Below are positions 45,268 to 58,367 of a stretch of DNA of 64,000 bases, piece after piece. The number at the start of each line of letters is the position of its first letter. Within the stretch, counting starts at the first letter, position 1. This DNA comes from Terana coerulea (taxonomy: Eukaryota > Basidiomycota > Agaricomycetes > Polyporales > Phanerochaetaceae): positions 1 to 64,000 of the forward strand of contig JAKOGH010000862.1 of NCBI GenBank assembly GCA_024811115.1, written 5' to 3'. Both the position numbers and the translations under genes were made by a program. Below the pieces are notes generated by a model, which saw only the letters and a program-made list of their open reading frames with translations, was not told the DNA's origin and ran no database searches.

Positions 45268-45960
45268 ACGTTTATATGAACGATACCGTTTTACTAATAC
45301 ACTTCCACTCTTATATCCTGTCTCGATCTTCTCGCGTGTAACCTTGGCGTAGGGGTTGCTCGACCACAGCGACTAGTATCGTGATATTGCTCAAGTACTA
45401 TAATGCCCCCAGTTTGATTGTCCTCGCAATACTGCTGCATCTGCTGGTCGTGATGCGAGCCGGTCGAGCCTGACATGCCCATCGGCGGCTGGTGCATCGG
45501 CGGCTGCTCAGTGCTTTGTGAGATTGTCTTAGGGCAGTGGAGCAATAATCGGCTAACCAGGGAATGAGATACCGTGTGTAGATGACACAAAGCACACATA
45601 CCTCGTACGCTTCCTCATCATAGTAAGTGAGAGTGCGTCACCTTGCACTACTACGTTTCAAGCCATGATGTTTTCGCCATTGACGATTACGACCTTCTCG
45701 AGGAACGTAGATCGTACAACCTCAACAAGGAGTGGAAGGAAGATGAATGGTGACGTCGAAGAGGATAACGCTGCGTGATCTTTTACACACGCCACGACGA
45801 TCCTGAGGCTGTTCGGATGGACATGTGGCTGGTTGTGGTCTAAGGAGTAGGACTGAGGAGTCGCTTTGATGACCACAGCCGGTGCGGTATAACATCGATA
45901 GGTATTTTCGTCGGAGCGCTTGTCATGCCAATAAGTAAAATAGTTGAGTTGAATCCAAGG
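45268..45960 (-). repeat. Dispersed repeat R, copy 1, joined to a fragment of the aminopeptidase gene
   Basis: On the minus strand the segment around 45930-45560 matches plus-strand segments at 54.3-54.75 kb and 59.29-59.74 kb. Shared words include CGCTCCGACG, CTCAGTCCTACTCC and GTGGCGTGTGTAAA. At its far end, 45433-45469 is identical over 37 bases to 62032-62068 in the Xaa-Pro aminopeptidase gene (peptide [12 protein letters not shown]), with PPM-rich similarity before it. So R1 is joined to a short copy of that gene. Translations (WHDKRSDENTYRCYTAPAVV) are not recognised. Confidence 0.65.
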
Positions 45961-46160
45961 CAATATATTTAACGTTCACCAGTAGCACTGAACGCGGCGT
46001 AGAGGAGAGTAAGTACATTTCTGGTGTCCCATTGGTTTAGTACCAGTGACTGCATGAACATCAGCTTCTCTTCAAAAGTACTATAAGTAAAGGGTAACCT
46101 GAGGACGAGAGTCCAGATTATTAGAAAGGCTGCTCACGGACCTTCAGCTGGCTAACATAC

Positions 46161-47523
46161 CTAGGCAGGGTCGGCTCGAGTCTCCGCAACGGTGGGATTG
46201 GCGACATACTGTGAAGTTGAAATGGCAGTCATCGTTGGAGTTATGGGTGTTCCAATCCGTCGGATGTTGAGAAGTACGTGTGATGCCTACAGAGAAAGAC
46301 TAATTAATCATGAGTACAGGTCATTACACACTAGCAACTCGCCGAAAAGGACATGACGCCCAAATCCCAGCTGCACAAAGTGCAAGAGTCAGTTAGCAGC
46401 AAACAAGGAATGCGGTGCCAAACAACCCACTAGTAGCCCGTTCCTCCCAGCGGCGTGTGGGCCAGCTGATACATCAACAGATTCAAAAGAAGTGTCACTA
46501 AGGGCATGCAGCGTATTGTGAGAGAACGTCTGTTCTGGGAATAAAAGGGGCCGTACCAAAAATAAGAGCATACGCCCAAGTACCATCCCGCACCAGCACG
46601 TAAAGCAACGATTGCTGCCCATATATAATCTTGATAGATTGGAAAAACGGTACCAAGGTGAGGATGAAAAGGAACGTTTCAAAAACTAACGAGGACATCC
46701 TGAAGCCAATAAATGTGATGAGATATCAACAGAGTGCGTTACTGTAGACTCACCAATATGCTATGAAGACCCGCGGAGCATCCACGACAAGACAGTTCGG
46801 CGGTGTCACTACCTTCGGAAGTACCAACCCCATGCTGGTCACCATGACAATAATTTCCGCCATAAATCCAACAAGGAGGGCTGCCAATATAACCTTGCTG
46901 TGGTTGTACAGAGCGTACACTGGAAGGTAAGAGTCAATCCCATTTTCCATCCCTAAATTGTGCGGGCACATACCCCGTGCAACGAGTACTATCTCCACAA
47001 CCAGAGTTAGTAGCTCCATCATAGCGAGTTCGTAGGCGATCCAAGCCCGACAGCCAGATGCCGAAAACGTGAGATGTGCAGCGAGAGCCAGGACCGCTCT
47101 AAGGCGCAAAGTGAGCGCAGGCAGCTAATTCGAGAGAGAATATGTACCCGCCATGAAGTATCGGTATGTATCTGATGAATATGTACGCAAGCTTTACCCA
47201 GGAATTTTTACGTCTAGCACATGGGCATGAGGGCACGCCGTCAACCCAAGTACCGGCGTCTGCAACCTACCGCCAGATATATTCCACCTAAGATGTCTAT
47301 GTAAGAATGCATAGAACGGGTTACAACATCGGAGGGACATGCCCACCTCAACGTCTATATTGATAACAGTGTCGTATATCATCCACATGACGGCAGCCAC
47401 TAGGACGGGAAGGTGAGGTTAGCGGTACAATCTTGCGTTGCACAGCTGTCGGACAAATATCTCACCGGCAGCATAATGCGTGGATAATTCATCACGGGCG
47501 ACAACAGCCTCAGAAACCGCCAT
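46161..47523 (-). CDS. DUF6533 seven-helix membrane protein, left copy
   Basis: The start is ATG 47523 ([19 protein letters not shown]). Exons joined by short introns give VMWMIYDTVINIDVEVEYIW, the DUF6533 signature. Then come WVKLAYIFIRYIPIL, CRAWIAYELAMMELLTLVVE, VYALYNHSKVILAALLVG, a helix with ETFLFILTLVPFF and a final ANPTVAETRADPA with TAG at 46161-46163. It is a basidiomycete family of predicted seven-helix membrane proteins of unknown role. It is almost identical over most of its length to the inverted copy at 56782-58169, but lacks a short block (SESYELE) near the end. It lies inside a 2.4 kb inverted duplication. Confidence 0.75.
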
Positions 47524-47900
47524 TACACGTTTTCGTGCAGTGGGAGAGAGGAGAGAGAGGGACGGCCTGAACAGTCTTCAGCCAGTAGCGCAGCATTATA
47601 AGACTTCGACTGACAGATTGAAACCGACATCTCATTCAAATAGAAGAGTGAAAGATATGGAGAAACTACCGCATTGGGAGCGCCGTTCACATCTTGCAGG
47701 ATTGTATCCAGTCGAGAGAGAGGGATGGCCTACACAATCTTCAGCAAGGGGCACAACGTCGTAGGCAGTCGACTGACAGATTGCCAGTATCCTGATAGAA
47801 GAGAAGAAGAAATGGAGAGACCGGCGCATTGCGAACCTCGTTCACTGGGCACACTCCGCAGGAGAGCTGTCAGCCTGTCCCCGGAGTGAAAGGTGGTCCG
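47524..47900 (-). repeat. Tandem ~165 bp units upstream of the left DUF6533 gene
   Basis: Two units can be aligned (about 47555-47715 and 47716-47880). Each contains a GGCCTxxACAxTCTTCAGC word, a GACTGACAGATTG word and an AGAAG-rich end. The same unit occurs 2-3 times before the right copy (56410-56780). They sit just upstream of the start codon and may influence expression. Confidence 0.6.
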
Positions 47901-48340
47901 CGCAGCTCCTGGTAACTTCAAGCGATGGCGGTACATTTGAATGTCACCTTATGAGAGTCTGAGACTGTTGTACAGACAGCTATGTCGGTGATTTTTCTTC
48001 GCCGACAGGCCTCTAACTCTAACTAAACGCTGGTCGAAGTTTGACGAGTATCCGTGCTGTGCTTGAGGTTACATGCAGGCGTGGGTGTCGCGAACGTGTG
48101 GCATCGTGATCTATAGCAGGAGAAGGAGAGATGAGCATGGTGTGAGAGCAATGATTTATGGATTTCTCGCGTGAACATTCAATGCCATGACCGGCCTATG
48201 CGTACGTTTTTAAATACATAGCCGTATTTCGTCAGCCACAGTGTTAATTGAGAAAGGTCTTACCTAGAACAGCTGACCCGAGTCCTGGGTTGGAGTGTAC
48301 TGCAAGTGTAGAGGCAGAGGAGAAACGAGGCTCAAGACGT

Positions 48341-48906
48341 GCATGTAGCGGCATCTACACTAGAGCTTGAGCATTCCGAGTCGCTGCATGATGGAGTCGG
48401 CGTAAGTCGTCCCCCGGATCGCGTGGATGGCGGGAGGCGATAACTTACTATGAACGCTCGAATAGTACGAGTACGGTGCTAGATATTGCTGAATGCACGC
48501 TCAGTGCAACTCTTTCGATCTACCTAGCCTATATGAGCTGTGCCACAACAAAAAAGGCAATGAGGTATAACTTACAAGTTGCAGTGGCGGTACCGACGGT
48601 CACCAGAAAAGGCACACCGAGTGCTCAGATTCAAGCGTCGGCAGGTGCGGAGGGGTAGGCCGAGGAGGAACGAGCCGAGCAGTGCATCACCATGCCTGAG
48701 GTCCCAGTACAAGCACTCATCCATGGTATGACGTATAGTTCAATGTTTCTTAAACCTACTTCTATGAAACATCAAACGCGGTACGGTCTTCTCGAGGAGG
48801 ATAAGTAGGCGGCTTTGAGTCTGCCATATTTTGGAGGATAACAGAACCCCAATCCGCTAACCGAGCATGATAAAGGCGAACATACACAAGGGGTTCGTGT
48901 AATAGT
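48341..48906. other. Region between the inverted repeat arm and KRS1
   Basis: No gene is supported. It holds the KRS1 3' end and the edge of the repeat. If KRS1 reads through in its main frame, its stop would be at 48762 instead of 48907. Confidence 0.35.
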
Positions 48907-51092
<2,186 letters not shown>

Positions 51093-51533
51093 TTTTCTAG
51101 TGTACAGTGGTGGAAGTAGCGGTGGACGGATGTATCGTGGACGTGGACTTGCGCGAAGCAGCCTCAGCATCTAACTTTTACTTTTACTGACACCCACGAG
51201 TCAGTAATCGATAGCAGCTTACTCCCCAGAAGCGGACGGATTATTCGCACAGCCTAAACATGCGGGAATCAATCTCCGCCCGTAATCTTGTTCACATCCG
51301 CTCTGAACTCCGAAAGCGCGAGGCTTTCGGCCAATGAGTCGGACATCGCTAACGTACTAGCGAGCCAATGAACATCGCTTTCTCGATGTCGGACTCACTG
51401 GCCGAAAGCCTCACGCTTTCGGAGTTCAGAGCGGATGGGAACGAGACTACTGTAATCGGCGTCATACTGACTCTGCACTGTACCACGACCTTACCACCGC
51501 CTTCAACCCTCTTATTCTTGAAGCTTGATTATC
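51093..51533. promoter_or_regulatory. Shared bidirectional promoter of KRS1 and the RBR ligase gene
   Basis: The two start codons lie about 440 bp apart on opposite strands. The region includes a large palindrome (51295-51437) with a CCAAT word in its loop and several GAGTCGG/CCGACTC words. No coding sequence. Confidence 0.6.
51295..51437. repeat. 54 bp inverted repeat (hairpin) inside the shared promoter
   Basis: Arms 51295-51348 and 51384-51437 are reverse complements with only three mismatches in 54 positions, separated by 35 bases. The outer ends pair CATCCGCTCTGAACTCCGAA with its complement. The loop contains AGCCAATG. It could be a duplicated upstream activating element or a small foldback element. 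Confidence 0.85.
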
Positions 51534-53507
51534 ATGTCCGACATGTCTGACTACGAGAACTCTGACAATGAATACTACGACGAGGATGAGCTCCTCGACG
51601 ATGCCGACGACGGTGAGCAGCCACTCCCCGCGCAATGCGCGCGTGCTTACCAACTTGCAGAGTCCGCCTCCGAGATGGACGTCGACGCCTTCGATACGGA
51701 CTACAAAGTATCTGGCAAGGGAAAGCTCAAGTCATATGAGGTGGAGTACCAATCCTTGACCCAAGGGGACATCGAGAAGACGATGAAGGATGATGTCGAC
51801 AACATTAGCGGGATCTTCGGCGTCGACGTGAGCAATAATCCTACATCCTTTTGTAGCGCACAGTTTATCACGACGACGGTGTCATGCAGGTGAATGTCGC
51901 TAGCTTACTGCTGAGGCATTTCGATTGGAACAAGGAGAAGCTAATCGAGAGGTACATGGATAACCCCGCCGCTGTGAACACAGCCGCAGGTATAGCATTA
52001 CCTGAGAAGCCCGAACCCTCTTCCAGTGACTCGCGTCGACGAAGCAGCCGCCGTAGTACCGCCGACAGCTCCAAAGCGGGCAAGACCAAGGCGATCCTGG
52101 AGCGCATCACCCCGCCGGTGGAGGAGCCCTTCGTCTGTCCTATCTGCTTTGACGACTCCCAAACGGAATACCTGTCACTTTCTTGCGAACATCGATTCTG
52201 CCGTGAATGCTGGAACACATATGTCACAAGCAAAGTCAAGACCGAGGCCGAACAATGGATCACCTGTATGGCGGAGGGCTGCTCGCTCGTCGCGGACAAC
52301 AAGTTTATCAGGACTTGCCTCAACGACGACACATCTACTTGGGATCGCTTCCAGGAGCTGCTCGTTCGCCACTTCGTCTCTTGCAACAACAGCCTCAAGT
52401 ACTGCCCGTACCCGTCGTGCACGTATACAGTCGCGTGCCCCAGTGCTGCCTCGAAATCTTCTCTAACGTCTATCGTGCCTATCGTGACTTGCCCAGCATC
52501 GTCGTCGCACAAGTTCTGTTTTGGCTGCAACGTTGACGACGACCATCGGCCGGTCGTGTGCGGGGTCGCAAAGCTGTGGCTGCAGAAGTGCCAGGACGAC
52601 AGCGAGACCGCGAACTGGATCAAGAGCAACACGAAGGAGTGCAGCAAGTGCCAGAGCACGATAGAGAAGAACGGCGGCTGCAACCACATGACGTGCAAGA
52701 AGTGCAAGTACGAGTTCTGCTGGGTGTGCATGGGTGAGTTGGATTATCACGTGTGTATGCGTACCTGCGCTAATCGTGATGTTAGGTCCGTGGTCTGAGC
52801 ACGGGACGGCATGGTACTCGTGCAACCGTTACGACGAATCGGCGAGTGTCAACGCTCGCGACGCTCAGTCGAAGAGTCGCGCGTCACTGGAGCGCTATCT
52901 TCACGTAAGTGCAAGTCCCGATACCCTCGATATTGTCTAACCTCCTATTCAGTACTACAATCGGTGGGCTAACCATGAGCAGTCGGCCAAGCTGTCTGTT
53001 GAGCTGTACGCCAAGACGGAGAAGAAGATGGAGGAGATGCAGATAACGTCTGAGCTCACGTGGATCGAGGTTCAGTTCTTGAAGAAGGCTGTTGATGAGG
53101 TCTTCAAGTGTCGTATGACGTTGAAGTGGACGTATGCGATGGCGTACTACCTGGACCTCGGAAACCAGAAAGAGCTGTATGAAGATAACCAGCGGTACGT
53201 GAACTTCTTTTCACATGCCGCCTGTATTTACTAACGCCTGTGGACCACAGGGATCTTGAGAGGGCCGTAGAAGAGCTCTCTGAACTCATTGAGCAACCTC
53301 TCGACCCTGAGGTCGTCCCCACACTGCGTCAGAAGGTGACCGACAAGACCGTAAGTTCTCGTATTTCCAGCGGTATGATCGTTACTTAGCACCTTTATTG
53401 CACAGGTTTACGTGCAGAAGCGCAACGAGATTGTGCTCGAAGATACTGCCAAGGGCTTCCTCGAGGGCCGCTGGTCGTGGAACTGCCCCGTTGAAGGCTT
53501 CGATTAA
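51534..53507 (+). CDS. RBR-type E3 ubiquitin ligase (Ariadne-like)
   Basis: Six exons (51534-51827, 51857-52733, 52786-52904, 52953-53194, 53251-53350, 53406-53507) give an uninterrupted protein of about 577 residues. The N-terminus is acidic ([17 protein letters not shown]), followed by a UBA-like helix region ([17 protein letters not shown]). RING1 starts CPICFDD and continues [10 protein letters not shown]. An IBR follows ([17 protein letters not shown]). RING2 holds [19 protein letters not shown], with the catalytic Cys in GGCNHM. The C-terminal helical Ariadne domain ends [15 protein letters not shown] ligases pass ubiquitin through that Cys to substrates, and Ariadne members work with neddylated cullins (family knowledge). 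It is divergent from KRS1 and has no frame breaks. Confidence 0.93.
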
Positions 53508-54239
53508 TCCTCTCAGCAAATGTTGTGATACCGGACCAGCATGTATCCTTGTCATAGTACTTAACCTTGTATATTACCATCGCTCATTGTACTCTCTCAT
53601 ACAGCTACAGTCTCCACTCCGTTGATGTACAGTTCTAGTCAAGCAATGTTTATCGAGATCCATGTTCACTCATCATCATGTAGAGCGCACATTTGCCGAG
53701 CGGAGAGTGTAAGTGCATTAAATATCGTGTGCATTGAATTTTCAACGAAGCCTCAGAGTCAATGAAGAGGGGGTACAAAAATACGCTGTGCATATCATAT
53801 TGCTGTCTTCTGACTTTCTTTGAGGGCTATACAAGATATATGCGTTCAATTTTCGCTCGGAAGGATCCGTAACAAGCGTAGCCACGAAAGCCGTTGTCCC
53901 GGCTCCTCGGTGGTAGCGGGTGAAAGAAGGGCATCTTTGGTAAGTTCGTCGCTATAATTCCCGCACGAATCGCTTATAACCCCCATTTCTTTTTTGCGAA
54001 GGAAGCGCAGCCGACCGCGAGACCTTCATCCAGGCGGCCAAAATGAAGAACCCTTCGCCTTCTGCATACCCTGGCTTATAATCACCGCAGTTACACGCAC
54101 ATGCATCCATTTCTGGACCGTCCTCGCTTAGTCCTTGAGGTGCGAAGATCCGAACGGCACTTTCGGCGCCCTGCTTGCGACCCTAAAACGCGTGGAAAAT
54201 GCTGTAATTCCGGACCATTGCAGCCCAGAGGCAACTTCA
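53508..54239. other. Intergenic region downstream of the RBR ligase
   Basis: No gene is recognised. Open frames here are short and featureless. Confidence 0.35.
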
Positions 54240-54760
54240 GTATGGGCGCTTAGTCTATCTGTTTGTCCTATACTCCGCAGTTCAGATTGATAGTGTCTCG
54301 TTTAGACAAACGGATAGAGCGTGACAGGCGCTCCGACGGAAATGCCGGTCGACGTTGTGTCGCCCCGGTCGTGGTCATCGAAGTCACCCCTCAGTCCTAC
54401 TCCTCAGTCCTGCTTCTTGGGCCTCAATCCGCAACCAGCCGCTTGTCCAGGCCAGTCGAGAGCTGGATGCTCGCTGCGATCCGAGCAGCCACAGCATCTT
54501 CGTGGCGTGTGTAAAAGATCACCGCAGCGTCACCTTCCTCGACTACGTCACCATTCCTCTCCCTTCCTCTCCTCTTGAGTTCCTGCGATCTACGTTTTCC
54601 CAGAAGGTGGTATTCATCCAGGCCGAGTACATCATGGCCTGTGACGTAGCAGGACAAGGTGACGCACTCTCACTTGCCACCTGAAGAGATGTACGAGGTA
54701 CGTGCGTCTTGTGTCATCTCAACACGGCACCTCATTCTCTGCATAGCTGGCTATCGCTCC
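54240..54760 (+). repeat. Dispersed repeat R, copy 2
   Basis: Shares blocks with 45.56-45.93 kb (inverted) and 59.29-59.74 kb (direct): AACGG-ATAGAGCGTG, GGCGCTCCGACGGAAAT, CTCAGTCCTACTCCTCA, CAGCCACAGCAT and GGTGACGCACTCTCACTTG. Different copies keep different open stretches, so it may derive from an old gene. The protein identity is not recognised. Confidence 0.65.
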
Positions 54761-54930
54761 ACTATGCCAAGACGTGGTTCCGCAAGTACAACTTTCTCAG
54801 TGCGGCACTTGACGACGGCACGGTGGCCAGATCATGACCTTCGTCTTGACTCTTCACGTTCGCTGTCGGCGGCGGCAGCGGCAAGACGACGCCCTTCCCC
54901 ACCGGGGACTGGTACATACTAGCACACCCT
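54745..54930 (+). pseudogene. Oligopeptide transporter (OPT family) fragment
   Basis: Starting near 54745 the plus strand reads SWLSLHYAKTWFRKYNFLSAALDDGTV. After frame-independent stops it continues FTFAVGGGSGKTTPFPTGDW. OPT transporters carry a W-x-K-Y-N-Y-x-L-x-x-A-L-D-x-G segment and a GGGGK-x-x-P-x-W segment near their ends, and the match is good though short. Two stops in the middle show it is dead. It follows repeat R directly. Confidence 0.5.
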
Positions 54931-55043
54931 CCCACCACCCTCCCACACTCCCGACCAGCGTCCACTAGCACTCCCCAATCCGCAGAACCCCGCTAGCAAC
55001 CCTGACTACTGCAAGCAGCCGACACGATCATGAGCGACAGTAG

Positions 55044-55530
55044 TACTATGACTGGCCCCACGTTTATAATTGAACCACCTTTTATAATTTCGCTTTCCTG
55101 CGCTTCCTTGCAACTCGTTGGTACCCAGAATTTTTCTTCAGATCCTTCGAGGATGCTTCCAAGCGGCTATCAACTTGGTTTGTGCAATTTCGTGAGCGGG
55201 AGGGATAGGAATTTTGGTGAAGCTCGAATGACGGCCGTTTGCAAGAACCAGCCCATTTTGGCGCTAATCAGCCTATCGACCAATCCGCATGCAGGATCAT
55301 CGCTGAATTGGGGAATTCTGTGATGCCGCCCATAATTTTGAAAGGTGGGTTCTCTCGACAGAACCTCTCCCATTCGCCCTGCACTCATCTTAAAAATACA
55401 GAGAAAATACAAGTACGTGCGCAAGGAAGTATTGCACTGGTGTGCCAGGACTCATGAGGAAAATCGTAGTAACGCGGGAGCAGCCCCTCAAAGAGTAGGA
55501 AACCTTATAAACGTGGGGCCAGTCATAGTA
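55044..55530. mobile_element. MITE with 24 bp perfect TIRs and TA target duplications (Tc1/mariner-like)
   Basis: The element runs from 55046 to 55528 (483 bp). The termini CTATGACTGGCCCCACGTTT plus TATAA (55046-55069) and their exact reverse complement (55505-55528) are flanked by TA on both sides (55044-55045 and 55529-55530). There is no transposase ORF; inner open frames are short. TA duplication and size suggest a non-autonomous Tc1/mariner-type element. Confidence 0.85.
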
Positions 55531-55969
55531 GTGTAGTATCAGTGTTTCAACAGGCTTAGTAGAGCTCGGAGCGTTCTCCGGTTGTACAGATAGTGCGCAT
55601 ATACACCAAATGTAAGTACTGAGTACTGGTAGTCATAATTATCGGTGACGTCTGCAAGGGGAAAAACGAAGGCTGTAATAGTGGTCGACCATGACGTTGC
55701 TTGTCTGCATAAGGATCACCCAGCCGTACTCACAGCAGAGATGCCCTTCAAGTTCAATCCGGCTATGCTCGAGCTCATGGCCGCTTGAGCATTTAAATCC
55801 GGCGGACACCGAAGGAATTTTCTCGGCCAATCAGCTTGCGGCGGGGATTTCAGCGTCCACTGGTACGCCGTCGTGGCGTTCAGGGTTGTCGTGCGCTTGT
55901 TGTGTTCTCTGACTGCGACTCAGGCCGACCTGAAGTATTTGGTGAACACTCGAGTATAGATACCGCAAC
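55531..55969. other. Region between MITE and right inverted-repeat arm
   Basis: No gene is recognised. Confidence 0.35.
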
Positions 55970-56409
55970 ATATCACACGCCTTGAACCTCGATTCCCCCT
56001 CTACACCTGCGGCTCACTCCAACCCAAGACTAGGCTCAGCCGTTCCCGGTAAGGTACCTCTCTGTGAATACAGTGTGTGGCTTTCTGACGATATACGGCC
56101 CTGAATTCCAAAATGTATATATTGGGTGGCTATAGCATTGAAAGTTCACGTGCGGATCCGTAAATCGTTGCTCTCACACCATGATCGTCTCTCCTTCTCC
56201 TTCTATAGATGACACGCTCACGACACCCACGCGCGCACGTCACATCAAGCACAGCACGGATACTCGTCAAGCCTCACTCAACGTTGTGTGAGAGGCCTAT
56301 GGGCGAAGAAAAAACAGGGATATGGCCGTCTGTACGACACTCTCAGAATCTCAAGAGGTGGCGTTCAGGTGCACTGCCGTTGCTTGAAGCTACCAAGAGC
56401 TGCACGGCA

Positions 56410-56780
56410 TATCTTTTACTCTGGGAGTAGGTTGGATGCTCTCTGGCGGAGTGTGAACGACACCCGCAATGCGGCAGTCTCTCTATCTCATCTTCTTTTC
56501 TATCTGTATGAGACGTCGGTTTCAATCTGTCAGTCAACCTCCTATAGCACTGCACCACTTGCTGAAGATTGTGTAGGCCGTCCCTCACTCTCGTCTGGAT
56601 GCTATTCTGCGGAGTGTGAACGAAGTTCATAATGCGGCCGTCTCTCCATCTCCTCCTCTCTTCTATCTGGATGAGACGTCGGTTTCAATCTGTCAGTCGA
56701 AGTCCTCTAATACTGCGTCACTTGCTGAAGACTGTGTAGGTCGTCCCTCTCTTCTCTCTGCCCCTGCACGGGAGACGTGT
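56410..56780 (+). repeat. Tandem ~165 bp units upstream of the right DUF6533 gene
   Basis: Two full units (about 56480-56630 and 56631-56770) and a partial third share the words CTATCTGxATGAGACGTCGG, TTTCAATCTGTCAGTC and CACTTGCTGAAGA. They are the counterparts of the units at 47555-47880. Confidence 0.65.
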
Positions 56781-56781
56781 A

Positions 56782-58169
56782 ATGGCGATATCTGAGGCTG
56801 TTGTCGCCCGCGATGAATTATCCACGCATTATGCTGCCGGTGAGATATTTGTCCGACAGCTGTGCAACGCAAGATTGTACCACTAACCTCACCTTCCCGT
56901 CCTAGTGGCTGCCGTCATGTGGATGATATACGACACAGTTATCAATATAGACGTTGAGGTGGGCATGTCCCTCCGATGTTGTAACCCGTTCTACACATTC
57001 TTACATAGACATCTTAGGTGGAATATATCTGGCGGTAGGTTGCAGACGCCGGTACTTGGGTTGACGGCGTGCCCTCATGCCCATGTGCTAGACGTAAAAA
57101 TTCCTGGGTAAAGCTTGCGTACATATTCATCAGATACATACCGATACTTCATGGCGGGTACATATTCTCTCTCGAATTAGCTGCCTGCGCTCACTTTGCG
57201 CCTTAGAGCGGTCCTGGCTCTCGCTGCACATCTCACGTTTTCGGCATCTGGCTGTCGGGCTTGGATCGCCTACGAACTCGCTATGATGGAGCTACTAACT
57301 CTGGTTGTGGAGATAGTACTCGTTGCACGGGGTATGTGCCCGCACAATTTAGGGATGGAAAATGGGATTGACTCTTACCTTCCAGTGTACGCTCTGTACA
57401 ACCACAGCAAGGTTATATTGGCAGCCCTCCTTGTTGGATTTATGGCGGAAATTATTGTCATGGTGACCAGCATGGGGTTGGTACTTCCGAAGGTAGTGAC
57501 ACCGCCGAATTGTCTTGTCGCGAGTACTCCACGGATTTTCATAGCATATTGGTGAGTCACTGGCAAAACGCTTGGTTGCTGATGCTCACCACCATTCTTG
57601 GCTTCAGGATGGCCTCATTAATTTTTGAAACATTCCTTTTCGTCCTCACTTTGGTACCATTCTTCCGATCTATCAAGATTATATATGGGCAACAATCGGT
57701 GCTTTACGTGCTGGTGCGGGATGGTACTTGGGCGTATGCTCTCATTTTTGGTACGGCTCCTTTTATTTCCGGAACGGACGTTCTCTCACGGTACGCTGCA
57801 TACCCTCAGTGACACTTCTTTTGAATCTGTTGATGTATCAATTGGCCCACTCGCCGCTCGGAGGAATGGGTTACTAGTGGGTTGTTTAGCACGGGATTCT
57901 TTGATCGCTGCTAACGGGCTCGTACACTTTGTGCAGCTGGGAATTGGGTGTCATGTCGTTTTCGGCGAGTTTTTGTAGCATGATGACTTTTTCGCATGGC
58001 TGACTAGTCTTCTCTATAGGCGTCACACGTGCTGCTCAACCTCCGGCGGATAGGAGCACCTATAGCCCCAACGTTGACCGCTCTTTCAACTCTACAGGTC
58101 GCCAATCCTACCGTTTCAGAGAGCTATGAATTGGAGACCCGTGCCGATCCGGCCTACGAATGCCAGTGA
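56782..58169 (+). CDS. DUF6533 seven-helix membrane protein, right copy
   Basis: Exon 1 is 56782-56839 ([19 protein letters not shown]). Exon 2 starts at 56906 (VMWMIYDTVINIDVEV). A short intron restores VEVEYIW, the DUF6533 signature, followed by WVKLAYIFIRYIPIL. Further hydrophobic helices are CRAWIAYELAMMELLTLVVE, VYALYNHSKVILAALLVG, a helix with ETFLFVLTLVPFF and VLVRDGTWAYALIFG. The end reads VANPTVSESYELETRADPAYECQ in two parts, with TGA at 58167-58169. The function of the family is unknown; a receptor-like or transport role has not been shown. Exon borders in the middle follow GT-AG signals shared with the left copy. Confidence 0.78.
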
Positions 58170-58367
58170 GCTGAAGGTCCGTGAATAGCCTTTTTGGTGA
58201 TCTGAATTCTCGCTCCAGCTTACTCTTCGTTTACAGTATATTCGAAGAGAAGCTGAAGAGAAGTTTGTGTAACCGTTATTACCTATGGGATGTCAGTATT
58301 GTATGTATTCTCAGCTACGTCGCGTTTAGTGCTACAGTTGAATATTAAATACACTGCCTTGGACTGT

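Larger units (their letters stand above)
45956..48340 (-). repeat. Inverted duplication, left arm (~2.4 kb)
   Basis: Reverse-complemented, this segment matches 55970-58367 along its length: upstream flank (CAAGCACAGCACGGATACTCGTC word), 160-170 bp tandem units, the DUF6533 gene and its 3' flank up to a shared TGCCTTGGA word. The arms are about 7.6 kb apart and enclose KRS1 and the RBR ligase gene. Confidence 0.8.
55970..58367 (+). repeat. Inverted duplication, right arm (~2.4 kb)
   Basis: Matches the reverse complement of 45956-48340 from the distal flank through the tandem units and the DUF6533 gene to the TGCCTTGGA word at the 3' side. Beyond this, the left arm passes directly into repeat R, while here about 0.9 kb of other sequence comes first. 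Confidence 0.8.

Noticed and set aside
51868..52731. Minus-strand open frame of 287 codons
   Set aside because: Antisense of the large RBR ligase exon, whose RING and IBR cysteines are conserved.
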